DNA from: CAZRCG01 sp964598565
GTDB taxonomy: Bacteria; Bdellovibrionota; UBA2394
Assembly (NCBI GenBank): GCA_964598565.1
Contig: CAZRCG010000002.1
Location: forward strand, 1-64,000
Length of the DNA: 64,000 nucleotides
Direction: 5' to 3'
The translations under genes were made by a program, and so were the position numbers. The notes under the pieces were generated by a model that was not told where the DNA came from, searched no databases, and saw only the letters and a program-made list of their open reading frames with translations. Of this stretch, positions 52,781-60,163 are shown one piece after another. Positions within the stretch are counted from its first letter, which is position 1. Each line of letters starts with the position of its first letter.

Positions 52781-53607
52781 ATCCGGTGATTATCGAACGC
52801 ATCGCCATCATTTCAGATGGTACCTGTGAGACGGCTGAAAATTATGTACGCGCCATCTTGGCGCAGTTCAAAATTTCTGGCGGCCAGCTGCAGCGTTTTC
52901 CCAAAGTTCGATCGTCGTTAGAAATTGATCGCATTCTTGATTCTGTGAGTGCTCCCTTTTTGTTTGCCTATACCTTTGCTACTGAGAAGCTACGCAAACA
53001 CATATGGGCAGAGTGTAAACGAAGAAAACTACTGGGGCTGGATATTCTATATCCAGCACTTGAAATATTCTCTGATTTCTTAAAGTCAGCTCCTACCGAA
53101 AGTGAAGGCATTCTGCATTCCATGCAGGCCAACGACTACTTTGAACGCATTGAAGCACTCGAATTCACGGTAAAACATGATGACGGCATGAAGATGGCTT
53201 CACTTCATGAAGCTGATCTTATTCTCACGGGAGTCTCTCGAACGTCGAAAACCCCCACATCGATGTATCTTGCCCACCGGGGTTTGAAAGTAGCCAACGT
53301 TCCTCTGGTTCCTGGGCTCCAAACACCCACGGCGCTTCTTGACGCAAAGAATTATGGCATTCCCGTCATCTTTCTTACCCTTGATGCCGCGCACCTCGCA
53401 CGGATTCGTCGTACCCGCATGGAACGAATGAATGCCACCGCGAAGCCAGACAACGACTACTCTGATATCTCTGTCATTCAGAGTGAACTTCATGATGCGG
53501 AGCGTTTGGCGCGCGAGCAGCATTGGCCCATTATTGATGTGACGAATAAAGCAGTTGAAGAAACCGCTGCTGAAATTCTTTTACTGGTCTCTCGGAAGAG
53601 CCCATAA
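52759..53607 (+). CDS. ppsR: Pyruvate, phosphate dikinase/PEP synthase regulatory protein (DUF299)
   Basis: A 282-residue DUF299 protein. The N-terminal half begins IERIAIISDGTCETAENYVRAI. The P-loop-like GVSRTSKTPTSMYLA lies in the middle, followed by KVANVPLVPG. These bifunctional kinase/pyrophosphorylases switch PEP synthase or PPDK on and off by ADP-dependent phosphorylation of a Thr. The target enzyme is not in the window. It overlaps glpD and lies with maeB, so the operon may control flow from malate and glycerol to PEP. Confidence 0.92.
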   Translation: MGSRRLLNPVIIERIAIISDGTCETAENYVRAILAQFKISGGQLQRFPKVRSSLEIDRILDSVSAPFLFAYTFATEKLRKHIWAECKRRKLLGLDILYPALEIFSDFLKSAPTESEGILHSMQANDYFERIEALEFTVKHDDGMKMASLHEADLILTGVSRTSKTPTSMYLAHRGLKVANVPLVPGLQTPTALLDAKNYGIPVIFLTLDAAHLARIRRTRMERMNATAKPDNDYSDISVIQSELHDAERLAREQHWPIIDVTNKAVEETAAEILLLVSRKSP

Positions 53608-53608
53608 T
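53603..53608 (+). promoter_or_regulatory. Candidate -10 element (CATAAT), 6 nt before ATG 53615
   Basis: CATAAT, then AAGAGC, then ATG 53615. It overlaps the ppsR stop. The downstream gene could have its own leaderless transcript. Confidence 0.4.
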
Positions 53609-53614
53609 AAGAGC

Positions 53615-54544
53615 ATGAAGAAAAATCTCTTGTTAGGACTGGGAGTCTCTGTGACTCTTTTAGCACTCGGCGTTCGCGAGTATATGCTTCATCGAGAGAT
53701 TTCTGATTTGCGATCGTCGATCATCTCTCAGCTGAGAGAGCATGTGGCCAATGCATCAACCGTGGCACGCGTGACAGAGTTGCAGTCATCGTCGCTTGCT
53801 TTTTCTCGTTACCTTGAGCCGCTTTTTATTACTTCCAGTCAAATGATCTGGGGACCTTCTCGCGCTGAAGCTCTTATGAACTGGAGACGAGAATTACACA
53901 CCGAACTTGAAGAGCAAACCACTAAGAAGACGGCCGAACTAAATACGAACTTCACCAGTCGCCTTGAAGAACTTAGAAAGACTGAAGCGGCGAGCTTGAA
54001 ACGTCTTAAAACCGCCTTAAAACTCTGCGAAGAAATGGCCACCTCTCGTTTATGTACGACTCTTGTAGAAGATGAGCTCAATGCCATTCAGGTTGCTGCG
54101 TCTGAAAGTGACCAAACCCTTTTGAAAGCCGTCAAAACAGAAGGCATTGCTCGACTTAAGAAACTACAAAAAGCGCTCGCTTCAAAGTCGTCGAAGCAGC
54201 TGGCCCTCTATTTGACCTCAGGTAATTATGATCGAGATATTGAAAAGCCTGTCATCGATTTGGTGATGAAACTAAAGCAGTTGTCTCTTCGAAATAATGC
54301 CTGGACTGAGTTTGAAAAAAAACGAGATGAGCTTTTAGGTAACAAACGAATCGCTGTGGCTCGAGCCGCAGAACCTCGACCCGATATTGCAAAACGCGGC
54401 ATCGAAAAAGTAACCGATCGAGTCACCCAAGCGTTGCAACTGGACGCGTATTTTTCAAAAGAAGAAATCGATACCCCAAGTGATAGCGGATCCCTCGTAA
54501 GTGATGATCTTGAAAGTCCTTCGGCTGCTAGCTCTGTCGAGTAG
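53615..54544 (+). CDS. Membrane-anchored coiled-coil protein
   Basis: A 309-residue protein. An N-terminal anchor (NLLLGLGVSVTLLALGV) is followed by long charged helices with heptads (EREISDLRSSII-like, LEEQTTKKTAELNTNFTSRL, LEELRKTEAASLKRLKTALKL). The C-terminal tail is Ser/Asp-rich. No catalytic motif was recognised. It probably forms a coiled-coil structure at the inner membrane. It overlaps the 3' end of folA on the other strand by 17 bp. Confidence 0.65.
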   Translation: MKKNLLLGLGVSVTLLALGVREYMLHREISDLRSSIISQLREHVANASTVARVTELQSSSLAFSRYLEPLFITSSQMIWGPSRAEALMNWRRELHTELEEQTTKKTAELNTNFTSRLEELRKTEAASLKRLKTALKLCEEMATSRLCTTLVEDELNAIQVAASESDQTLLKAVKTEGIARLKKLQKALASKSSKQLALYLTSGNYDRDIEKPVIDLVMKLKQLSLRNNAWTEFEKKRDELLGNKRIAVARAAEPRPDIAKRGIEKVTDRVTQALQLDAYFSKEEIDTPSDSGSLVSDDLESPSAASSVE

Positions 54545-55070
54545 CAGTCTTTTCACTGCCACTCGACGTAGTGACACAAGCTCTATTATAGACGCGAAAG
54601 ACATACGACAGAGCTTCGGGCTCTTGCTGCGAACTATATCGCTGCGACACAAGCGTCCACTGCAGCATATCCACCTCAGGAAACGTGATATTTCCCTCAA
54701 TATGTTTGTAAATCGTCGTCAAGTAAAGTCGGTCAATCATATCGATAAAGAGGCGATAAATATCACCTCCCCCGGTGACAAACACTTCTTCGTCGGCAAA
54801 AGCGTCACGACATAAGCGCAAACAAGTATCTCGATCTGAAACCACCTGCACGCCTTTAGGAAAATCTAGGCCTGTTCTCGTGAAGACAAAGATCGGCTGA
54901 CTCGGTTGAAAACTACCCATCGATTGAAATGTCTTTCGCCCCATAATGAGTGGATGCCCACGTGTTGTACTTAAAAAATAGTTTAAGTCTTCAGGCACAG
55001 ACCAAGGGAGTTTGTTATCCTTTGCGATCACACGGTTCTCGCTCATAGCGGCGATAGCAGACAGAATCAA
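54528..55070 (-). CDS. folA: Dihydrofolate reductase
   Basis: A 180-residue DHFR. MILSAIAAMSENRVIAKDN, KLPWSVPEDLNYF with the catalytic Asp/Glu position, HPLIMGRKTFQSMG and VFVTGGGDIYRLFIDM are typical FolA motifs. It reduces dihydrofolate with NADPH. TTG start overlaps the tsaC TGA (TTGA), with AAAGGGG upstream. The C-terminal 20 residues form an unusual Ser/Thr-rich extension. Confidence 0.95.
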   Translation of the reverse strand: MILSAIAAMSENRVIAKDNKLPWSVPEDLNYFLSTTRGHPLIMGRKTFQSMGSFQPSQPIFVFTRTGLDFPKGVQVVSDRDTCLRLCRDAFADEEVFVTGGGDIYRLFIDMIDRLYLTTIYKHIEGNITFPEVDMLQWTLVSQRYSSQQEPEALSYVFRVYNRACVTTSSGSEKTATRQS

Positions 55071-56008
55071 TGCAGCGCCCCCTTTAATGGCGTGCTGGTA
55101 CTCTCAACATGGGCCGCCCGACTCAGCCGGTCCCAAATGGGCCGCCAGTCAGGATTATCGCGATCCCATTGCCAATTGCATACGATGCAATCGTAACCCG
55201 ACTCTGAAAGCCGTCGCATCTCGCTGTAGAGGAGACGGGCTGCCTGGCGTGGATCGTCAGGTAATTTCATTTCGCCGAAGTTCTGATATTTCTCAGGTAT
55301 CGACTGAGTACTTGAAACGAGAAACAAAGGAATTTTCGGCTGATAATGTTGCCTCAAATGTCCCGGGGATGACGTCTTAGATTGATAACCAATTTTTAAC
55401 TGAGGAAAAATGGAGCCTAAAATTTTTCTAAGAGCGCCCTCCATAATAAGGCCTGGTCTTAAAATCGTTATCGCTTGCTGATCTTCATCGAACTCGAGCA
55501 CAGTTGACTCAAGGCCTTCTTCGCAAGGACCTCCATCTAAAATAAATACTCGATCACCAAACTCATCAAAAACATGCTGCGCAGTCGTCGGACTCGTTCG
55601 ACCAAAAATATTGGCACTTGGTGCCGCCACGGGTTCACCAAGTGACTTCAAAACGTCTAAGGTCATCGCATGCCTTGGCACACGGATACCAACCGTGGAA
55701 AGCCCCGAAGTGATCGCTGGATTCAAAGCCTCCGCTTTTGGCAAAATAAGAGTTAAAGGTCCGGGCCAAAAAGCTGCCGCCAAAAGCTCCGCCCATTTCG
55801 GAATCGTTGCTACAACGCCGGCTAGCATTTGCAGATCACTTCCATGAACAATAAGCGGATCAAAGAAGGGCCGTTGCTTTATATTAAATATCTCACGAAT
55901 GGCCGCAGGGTTTGAGCATACCGCCGCCAATCCGTAGACGGTTTCCGTTGGTACGGCCACAAGTTCACCTCGTCGCAGTAGTTCAACGGCTTTATCGCGT
56001 GTTTTCAT
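55067..56008 (-). CDS. tsaC: L-threonylcarbamoyladenylate synthase (Sua5/TsaC)
   Basis: A 313-residue Sua5-type enzyme. GELVAVPTETVYGLAA is the substrate/ATP region, then KQRPFFDPLIVHG, FWPGPLTLILPK, GIRVPRH, PVAAPSANIFGRTSPTTAQHV and LEFDEDQQAITILRPG. The extra C-terminal domain marks the longer Sua5 form. It makes TC-AMP for the t6A modification of tRNA. It sits between a TPR gene and folA, all overlapping on the minus strand. Confidence 0.95.
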   Translation of the reverse strand: MKTRDKAVELLRRGELVAVPTETVYGLAAVCSNPAAIREIFNIKQRPFFDPLIVHGSDLQMLAGVVATIPKWAELLAAAFWPGPLTLILPKAEALNPAITSGLSTVGIRVPRHAMTLDVLKSLGEPVAAPSANIFGRTSPTTAQHVFDEFGDRVFILDGGPCEEGLESTVLEFDEDQQAITILRPGLIMEGALRKILGSIFPQLKIGYQSKTSSPGHLRQHYQPKIPLFLVSSTQSIPEKYQNFGEMKLPDDPRQAARLLYSEMRRLSESGYDCIVCNWQWDRDNPDWRPIWDRLSRAAHVESTSTPLKGALH

Positions 56009-57062
56009 GAGCGATTCGCTGAAGCAGCTTTATCTTTGAACTCAAAAATCTCTCGGTCTGCACTCGTTCGAGGTAGATCTGCGCCTCATCATAGTCTTTG
56101 GCGTAGATATGAAATCGCGCCAAATGTACTCGGGCGTCGTCCAAGGTATCTTCGTCAGGAGCCAACGCCATGGCATCGAGCCATGCCTGAATAGCCACTT
56201 CAATACGATCTCGCTCTTTACGATAAGGTGGCATTAAATAAAAAGACTCTGCCAGTGCTCGACGGCGCTCGTAAGATGTGGGGTCCAAGAGAATCGCACG
56301 CCGGTAAAGTTCAATAGATTTATCAAAAGTCTCTTGCTCAGACTTCAATCGATAAAACTTCTGGGCATCGTGCTTCGATCTAAATAACAAAACAGCCGTT
56401 GCTAATGTCTCGATCACCTCGACATCGTCAGGATTCGCACGCAGGGCAAATTCATAAAGCTTAAATGCATTCTCTATGGGCCCTCGATGGCTGTAGTATT
56501 CAGCCAATCTCCGCCAGATATCTCTTAAGAAGGGATACCTTCGTACCGCTGCGGCATAGGAATGAGTTCTAATACCAAACATAAGAAAATGTCTTCTCCA
56601 CAACCGCTCAAGTTCGTCTCGAGCTTCGGCTTCTTCTCTCATCCCTAAATTCATTCGAAAATTCCAATATCGGTATTCCAAATGGCCTCGATAGAGTTTT
56701 GAAGTATCTACCCGCCTAAAGCGCTCAAGAACCTCAAGCGATCGAGCCTTTTCTTGGGCATACAAAGCCTCAAACTCAGCTTCACTCAGTTTCTTTAAGC
56801 CGTAGCTCTCAATCAATTCGAAACAGCGCCATGTGATCGGCACAAGAACTTTCTCAAATTCGTCTAGCTGCGCACTCAGATTCGCTGGCAAACTACTTTC
56901 GCTGTGACGACTTTCACTGTGATGATCGTCACCGTGGCCCCAGGCTGTCTGGCCCTCCCCCAACAAGATTGCCAAGCTAAAAAATGTCGTCATAAACGCA
57001 GTCATAACCAAATTCGAATAATGTTCGGTCGCACAATGTTCAATCGAATACTGTTTGATCAT
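55992..57062 (-). CDS. Secreted TPR-repeat protein
   Basis: A 356-residue protein. The signal peptide is at about residues 20-45 (MTTFFSLAILLGEGQTAWG), after a His-containing n-region; an internal ATG at 57005 would give a tidier signal. A His-rich stretch (GHGDDHHSESRHSE) follows, possibly metal-binding. The rest is TPR-like helices: GPIENAFKLYEFALRANPDD, TFDKSIELYRRAILLDPTS, DRIEVAIQAWLDAMALAPDE and KDYDEAQIYLERV. Start 57062 has AGAGG 3 nt upstream. It is first in the TPR-tsaC-folA operon. Confidence 0.75.
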   Translation of the reverse strand: MIKQYSIEHCATEHYSNLVMTAFMTTFFSLAILLGEGQTAWGHGDDHHSESRHSESSLPANLSAQLDEFEKVLVPITWRCFELIESYGLKKLSEAEFEALYAQEKARSLEVLERFRRVDTSKLYRGHLEYRYWNFRMNLGMREEAEARDELERLWRRHFLMFGIRTHSYAAAVRRYPFLRDIWRRLAEYYSHRGPIENAFKLYEFALRANPDDVEVIETLATAVLLFRSKHDAQKFYRLKSEQETFDKSIELYRRAILLDPTSYERRRALAESFYLMPPYRKERDRIEVAIQAWLDAMALAPDEDTLDDARVHLARFHIYAKDYDEAQIYLERVQTERFLSSKIKLLQRIAHENTR

Positions 57063-57527
57063 AAGCCTCTTACCTACCGCACTTTTGGACGCAGGACTAG
57101 ACTCAGGCCAGCGAATTTCGAAAATAGTTCATGGTTGAATGCGTAGGAGATTGGACTCTCACCAATGAGTTGTTGCCCATACCGGGCGCACGGCACGCTC
57201 CCGCAGGCGGGGCCGAAGGCACCCTTGACTTCTAAGTTCCTTGGGCTTTCTTCGACGGGGTGAATCAAAGAATCCAACACCATTAAAGGGAGTCCACCAT
57301 CATCCTGAAGAACTTTCAGACTCATTGACCGGCGATAAACGCCACTGGAGTGATGAATTCGCTGCTCATTCATTGGCACCGTTACAACAAATTGACCCTA
57401 TACGGTCCCCGATCCTGGGCCTGTTGACTGTAAACTGTTAAACAGAAAACCGAATTCCCTTCATTCTCCTTGGCCCCCATCGCATTTATTCTCGACGCCA
57501 CTGCCATTCTAATGAAACATAGGAACC
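57063..57527. other. Intergenic region with a possible group II intron 5' remnant
   Basis: 465 bp upstream of the glutathione peroxidase gene. It contains the sequence described at 57100-57191 and a GC-rich hairpin (CCGCAGGCGG area, about 57195-57215). Frames across it do not look coding. No promoter was convincing for either flanking gene. Confidence 0.5.
57100..57191 (-). ncRNA. Possible group II intron 5'-end remnant
   Basis: Read on the minus strand from 57191 the sequence begins GTGCGCCCGGTATGGG and continues to GGTGAGAGTCC. This resembles the GUGCGYC start and the GUGAGAGUCC-type element of bacterial group II introns. No reverse transcriptase, domain V or 3' end was found, so it would be a fragment. 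Recognition is from memory of the consensus only. Confidence 0.3.
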
Positions 57528-58034
57528 ATGATAGACACGCAATCCACAGCTGCGACTCATGCCTTATATAACTTCAATGTTCGAAAGATTGATGGCTCTT
57601 CTCAGAGCCTTTCTGACTATCGAGGTCAAGTGCTTCTCATAGTCAATGTGGCAAGTCGTTGTGGTTTCACCCCCCAATATCAGGGCCTCGAAACTCTCTA
57701 TAAAAAATATAAAGAACGGGGTTTCTCTATTCTCGGTTTTCCTTGCAATCAGTTCGGCGCTCAAGAACCGGGAACAGAAGAAGAAATTAAATCGTTTTGT
57801 GATCTCAATTACCAAATCACATTTCCGCTTTTTGCTAAAGTGGATGTCAACGGGACACAGGCCGATCCACTCTATACTTATTTAAAAAAAGCAGCCCCCG
57901 GAATCATGGGAACAGAAGCCATCAAATGGAATTTCACAAAGTTTCTCGTAGATCGATCTGGGGAAATCGTTCAACGCTATGCTCCGACGACAACGCCAGA
58001 ATCACTGGAAGGAGATATTCTTCGTGTTCTCTAA
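57528..58034 (+). CDS. Glutathione peroxidase family protein
   Basis: A 168-residue thioredoxin-fold peroxidase (BtuE/GPx family). The peroxidatic Cys is in NVASRCGFTPQY, followed by GFPCNQFGAQEPG with the Gln region, and KWNFTKFLVDRSG with the conserved Trp-Asn. It uses Cys rather than selenocysteine and may use thioredoxin. It is cytoplasmic: no signal peptide. AGGAAC precedes the ATG. ccmH follows 40 nt later. Confidence 0.93.
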   Translation: MIDTQSTAATHALYNFNVRKIDGSSQSLSDYRGQVLLIVNVASRCGFTPQYQGLETLYKKYKERGFSILGFPCNQFGAQEPGTEEEIKSFCDLNYQITFPLFAKVDVNGTQADPLYTYLKKAAPGIMGTEAIKWNFTKFLVDRSGEIVQRYAPTTTPESLEGDILRVL

Positions 58035-58074
58035 GAATCATCTTCCTTTTACTAAATGCATATTTGTAAGAGCG

Positions 58075-58572
58075 ATGGTCGTAAGGACTATTTTTTTTAC
58101 GTTGCTGGGTCTGCTCGCTTTCAGTGCTGACCAATTGGCGGCCAATACCTCGGCCCAGCAAGGCCAAACTCTGTTTCGCAATATTTGGTCTCCCTACTGC
58201 AAGGGCGTTTCGCTATTGGAGTGCCCTAGTTCTAAAGCCGAAGACCTTCGCGCCGATATTCGGCGCCGACTTGCCGCAGGCGAAACGGAGGACGACATAC
58301 TTGCGGACCTGAAGGAACGTTACGGTGATCAACTGCGCATGAGCCCAACTCTTGAAGGGCGCGAAAGTTTAGCCTACTGGCTTCCATGGATTGTTTTTTC
58401 TCTTGTTGTGACCGGCCTTTGGCTATTTCTCATGAAAAAATTAAAGAAGTCCGGCGAAATAGCCTCTCATAAACCTGCGACAGATCCATCGCAGAGCGAG
58501 ACTCAAAGAGAGACTCCGAAGGGACCCGTCACTCATGAGACTCAAATCATGAAAGACTTGGACGATCGCTAA
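58075..58572 (+). CDS. ccmH: CcmH-like cytochrome c maturation protein with altered Cys motif
   Basis: A 165-residue protein. The signal peptide is at about residues 1-23 and a C-terminal membrane helix is near 105-123 (WLPWIVFSLVVTGLWLFLM). The CcmH helical region DLRADIRRRLAAGETEDDIL and RYGDQLRMSP is present. The usual CxxC is replaced by C42 in SPYC and C50 in LLECPSS, a Cx7C spacing. CcmH reduces apocytochrome CxxCH. The changed spacing suggests a variant thiol mechanism. A downstream ccmE-ccmF set supports the call. Confidence 0.82.
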   Translation: MVVRTIFFTLLGLLAFSADQLAANTSAQQGQTLFRNIWSPYCKGVSLLECPSSKAEDLRADIRRRLAAGETEDDILADLKERYGDQLRMSPTLEGRESLAYWLPWIVFSLVVTGLWLFLMKKLKKSGEIASHKPATDPSQSETQRETPKGPVTHETQIMKDLDDR

Positions 58573-59657
58573 ACAACCGAAAGCTCTTGCTTAGGCAGTT
58601 CATCTACCAAGGCTCGCAACTTAGAAACGACATTTCGTTTTACATCGTCAAGCGAGCCCGACAAGGTACAACCCGCTGCTCTAAAATGTCCGCCTCCATC
58701 TGGCGTCAACGAACGAGCAAAATCAGCCACATTGACTCGACCCTTTGAACGCATAGACACTTTGATCGCATCGTCGCCCTCCGTAAAGAGTACGACAACC
58801 TCAGCGGAGTCAGTATAATAAAGTTGGTTAATCATTCCCTCTTGATCACCATCTTCAGGGTCAATCGCATCGAGATCACGCTTAGACCAGCATGAAACGA
58901 TGAGCCGTTGATCAGAGAGGGCCTCCATATTTACCATCAGGGTCTTCAACAAAAGCTGGGCTTTCCATGTGCGATCTAACAAAGCTCGGTCAGAAATTTT
59001 TGAAAAATCGATCCCCGTTTCGATCAGCTTGGCAGCGGCCAAATGGGTGCGCGGTTTGGTTAACGAATGCTTAAAAAATCCGGTATCAAATACCATTCCA
59101 ATATAGAGCGCCTCCGCCACAGCTTTGGTTAATTTTGTTCGTGATAATTCCATAAGCAGGTAGACCAATTCACAAGAACTAGAGGCCTCTGTATCGACCA
59201 CCCGAGAATCATAGGCCAGGGTCGAACCCACCGCATGGTGGTCTACAATGGCCGAGGCATTCACGCGCGTAAAAAGCTCTTGCACATTACCCGTTCGTTC
59301 GATGCCTCCATCACAAACTAATCCTAAATCGAAGATCCGACTTTCTTGATAGTCATCGCGGCTGATGATGGCGGATGAGCCCATAAGAAACTTGTAGCGC
59401 TCTGGAACAGGACTTTGATTCACTAAAACAATCTCTGACTTCTTGCCGGCGCGTAGCGCTTTAATCAAAGCCACCAATCCGAGCTGAGCTCCTATAGAAT
59501 CTCCGTCGGACGTTAGCGTGCTCGAGATGAGAAACGACTTTGATTTTTTAATTAGAGAAAACAGCTTTTTAGATTCTTTCAGTAAACGAGGCGATAACGG
59601 ATAAGTACTAGTAACAAAAGTTGGCTTAAGCTTCGACATCTCTTCTATTTCTGGCAT
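58569..59657 (-). CDS. nrnA: DHH-family phosphoesterase (NrnA-like)
   Basis: A 362-residue DHH/DHHA1 protein. TLTSDGDSIGAQLGL contains the DxD metal site, LVCDGGIERTGN and IVDHHAVGS the DHH motif, and the C-terminal DGGGHFRAAGCTL the DHHA1 GGGH. NrnA degrades nanoRNA and pAp. pAp is the by-product of PAPS-dependent sulfotransferases and would be a fitting substrate with the cluster at 2.9-6.4 kb, though the two loci are far apart. Start taken at 59657; ATG 59639 is an alternative. It interrupts the ccm genes on the other strand. Confidence 0.88.
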   Translation of the reverse strand: MPEIEEMSKLKPTFVTSTYPLSPRLLKESKKLFSLIKKSKSFLISSTLTSDGDSIGAQLGLVALIKALRAGKKSEIVLVNQSPVPERYKFLMGSSAIISRDDYQESRIFDLGLVCDGGIERTGNVQELFTRVNASAIVDHHAVGSTLAYDSRVVDTEASSSCELVYLLMELSRTKLTKAVAEALYIGMVFDTGFFKHSLTKPRTHLAAAKLIETGIDFSKISDRALLDRTWKAQLLLKTLMVNMEALSDQRLIVSCWSKRDLDAIDPEDGDQEGMINQLYYTDSAEVVVLFTEGDDAIKVSMRSKGRVNVADFARSLTPDGGGHFRAAGCTLSGSLDDVKRNVVSKLRALVDELPKQELSVV

Positions 59658-59668
59658 AATGAAAGAGC

Positions 59669-60145
59669 ATGTCTCAAGAAGAGTCTTCAAATTCTCAAGG
59701 CTCACCCCCTAAGGGTTCGGGCGGCGGCATCGCGTGGGGCTGGATCGTCCTAGGACTTTTTGTGGCTGTGACAATCACCATGGTCTTCATGATGCAGTCT
59801 CAAGATACCTTTCAGTACTATATGACGGTTTCAGAATATAATGAGGCCTCGTCAAAATATGAGAATAAGAATTTAAAACTCGCCGGAAAAGTGAAGATGG
59901 GCTCGCTAAAGAATGAGGGCGACCGCTACGACTTTGTTATGGAAGATTTGGGCCAAGAAATTGCTGTCACTTATATTGGCTTGGCTCCGGATACTTTTAA
60001 AGAAGGTGCCGAAGTCGTCGTCGAGGGCCGAGGGCCTCAAATACCCCCCTTTATCGCCAAATCGTTGATGGCAAAATGCGCCTCTAAATATGAAGTAGGC
60101 GGCCTTCCTCCTCTCGAACAAATGCGTAGCAAATCTCTGCGATAG
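59669..60145 (+). CDS. ccmE: Cytochrome c maturation protein CcmE, CxxxY type
   Basis: A 158-residue haem chaperone. A membrane anchor is at residues 22-42. The OB-fold (KLAGKVKMGSL, ITYIGLAPDTF-like, VVVEGR) follows. The haem-binding motif is LMAKCASKYE: Cys137 and Tyr141 replace the His and Tyr of the usual HxxxY. Such CxxxY CcmE proteins are known from archaea and some Desulfovibrio-like bacteria. It delivers haem from CcmABCD to CcmF. CATAAT lies 8 nt before the ATG. Confidence 0.9.
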   Translation: MSQEESSNSQGSPPKGSGGGIAWGWIVLGLFVAVTITMVFMMQSQDTFQYYMTVSEYNEASSKYENKNLKLAGKVKMGSLKNEGDRYDFVMEDLGQEIAVTYIGLAPDTFKEGAEVVVEGRGPQIPPFIAKSLMAKCASKYEVGGLPPLEQMRSKSLR

Positions 60146-60163
60146 ACTTTAGTCTAGTTTGCA

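Noticed and set aside
57074..57379. 101-residue minus-strand frame in the gap before glutathione peroxidase
   Set aside because: It runs through the intron-like and hairpin sequence; coding character is poor.
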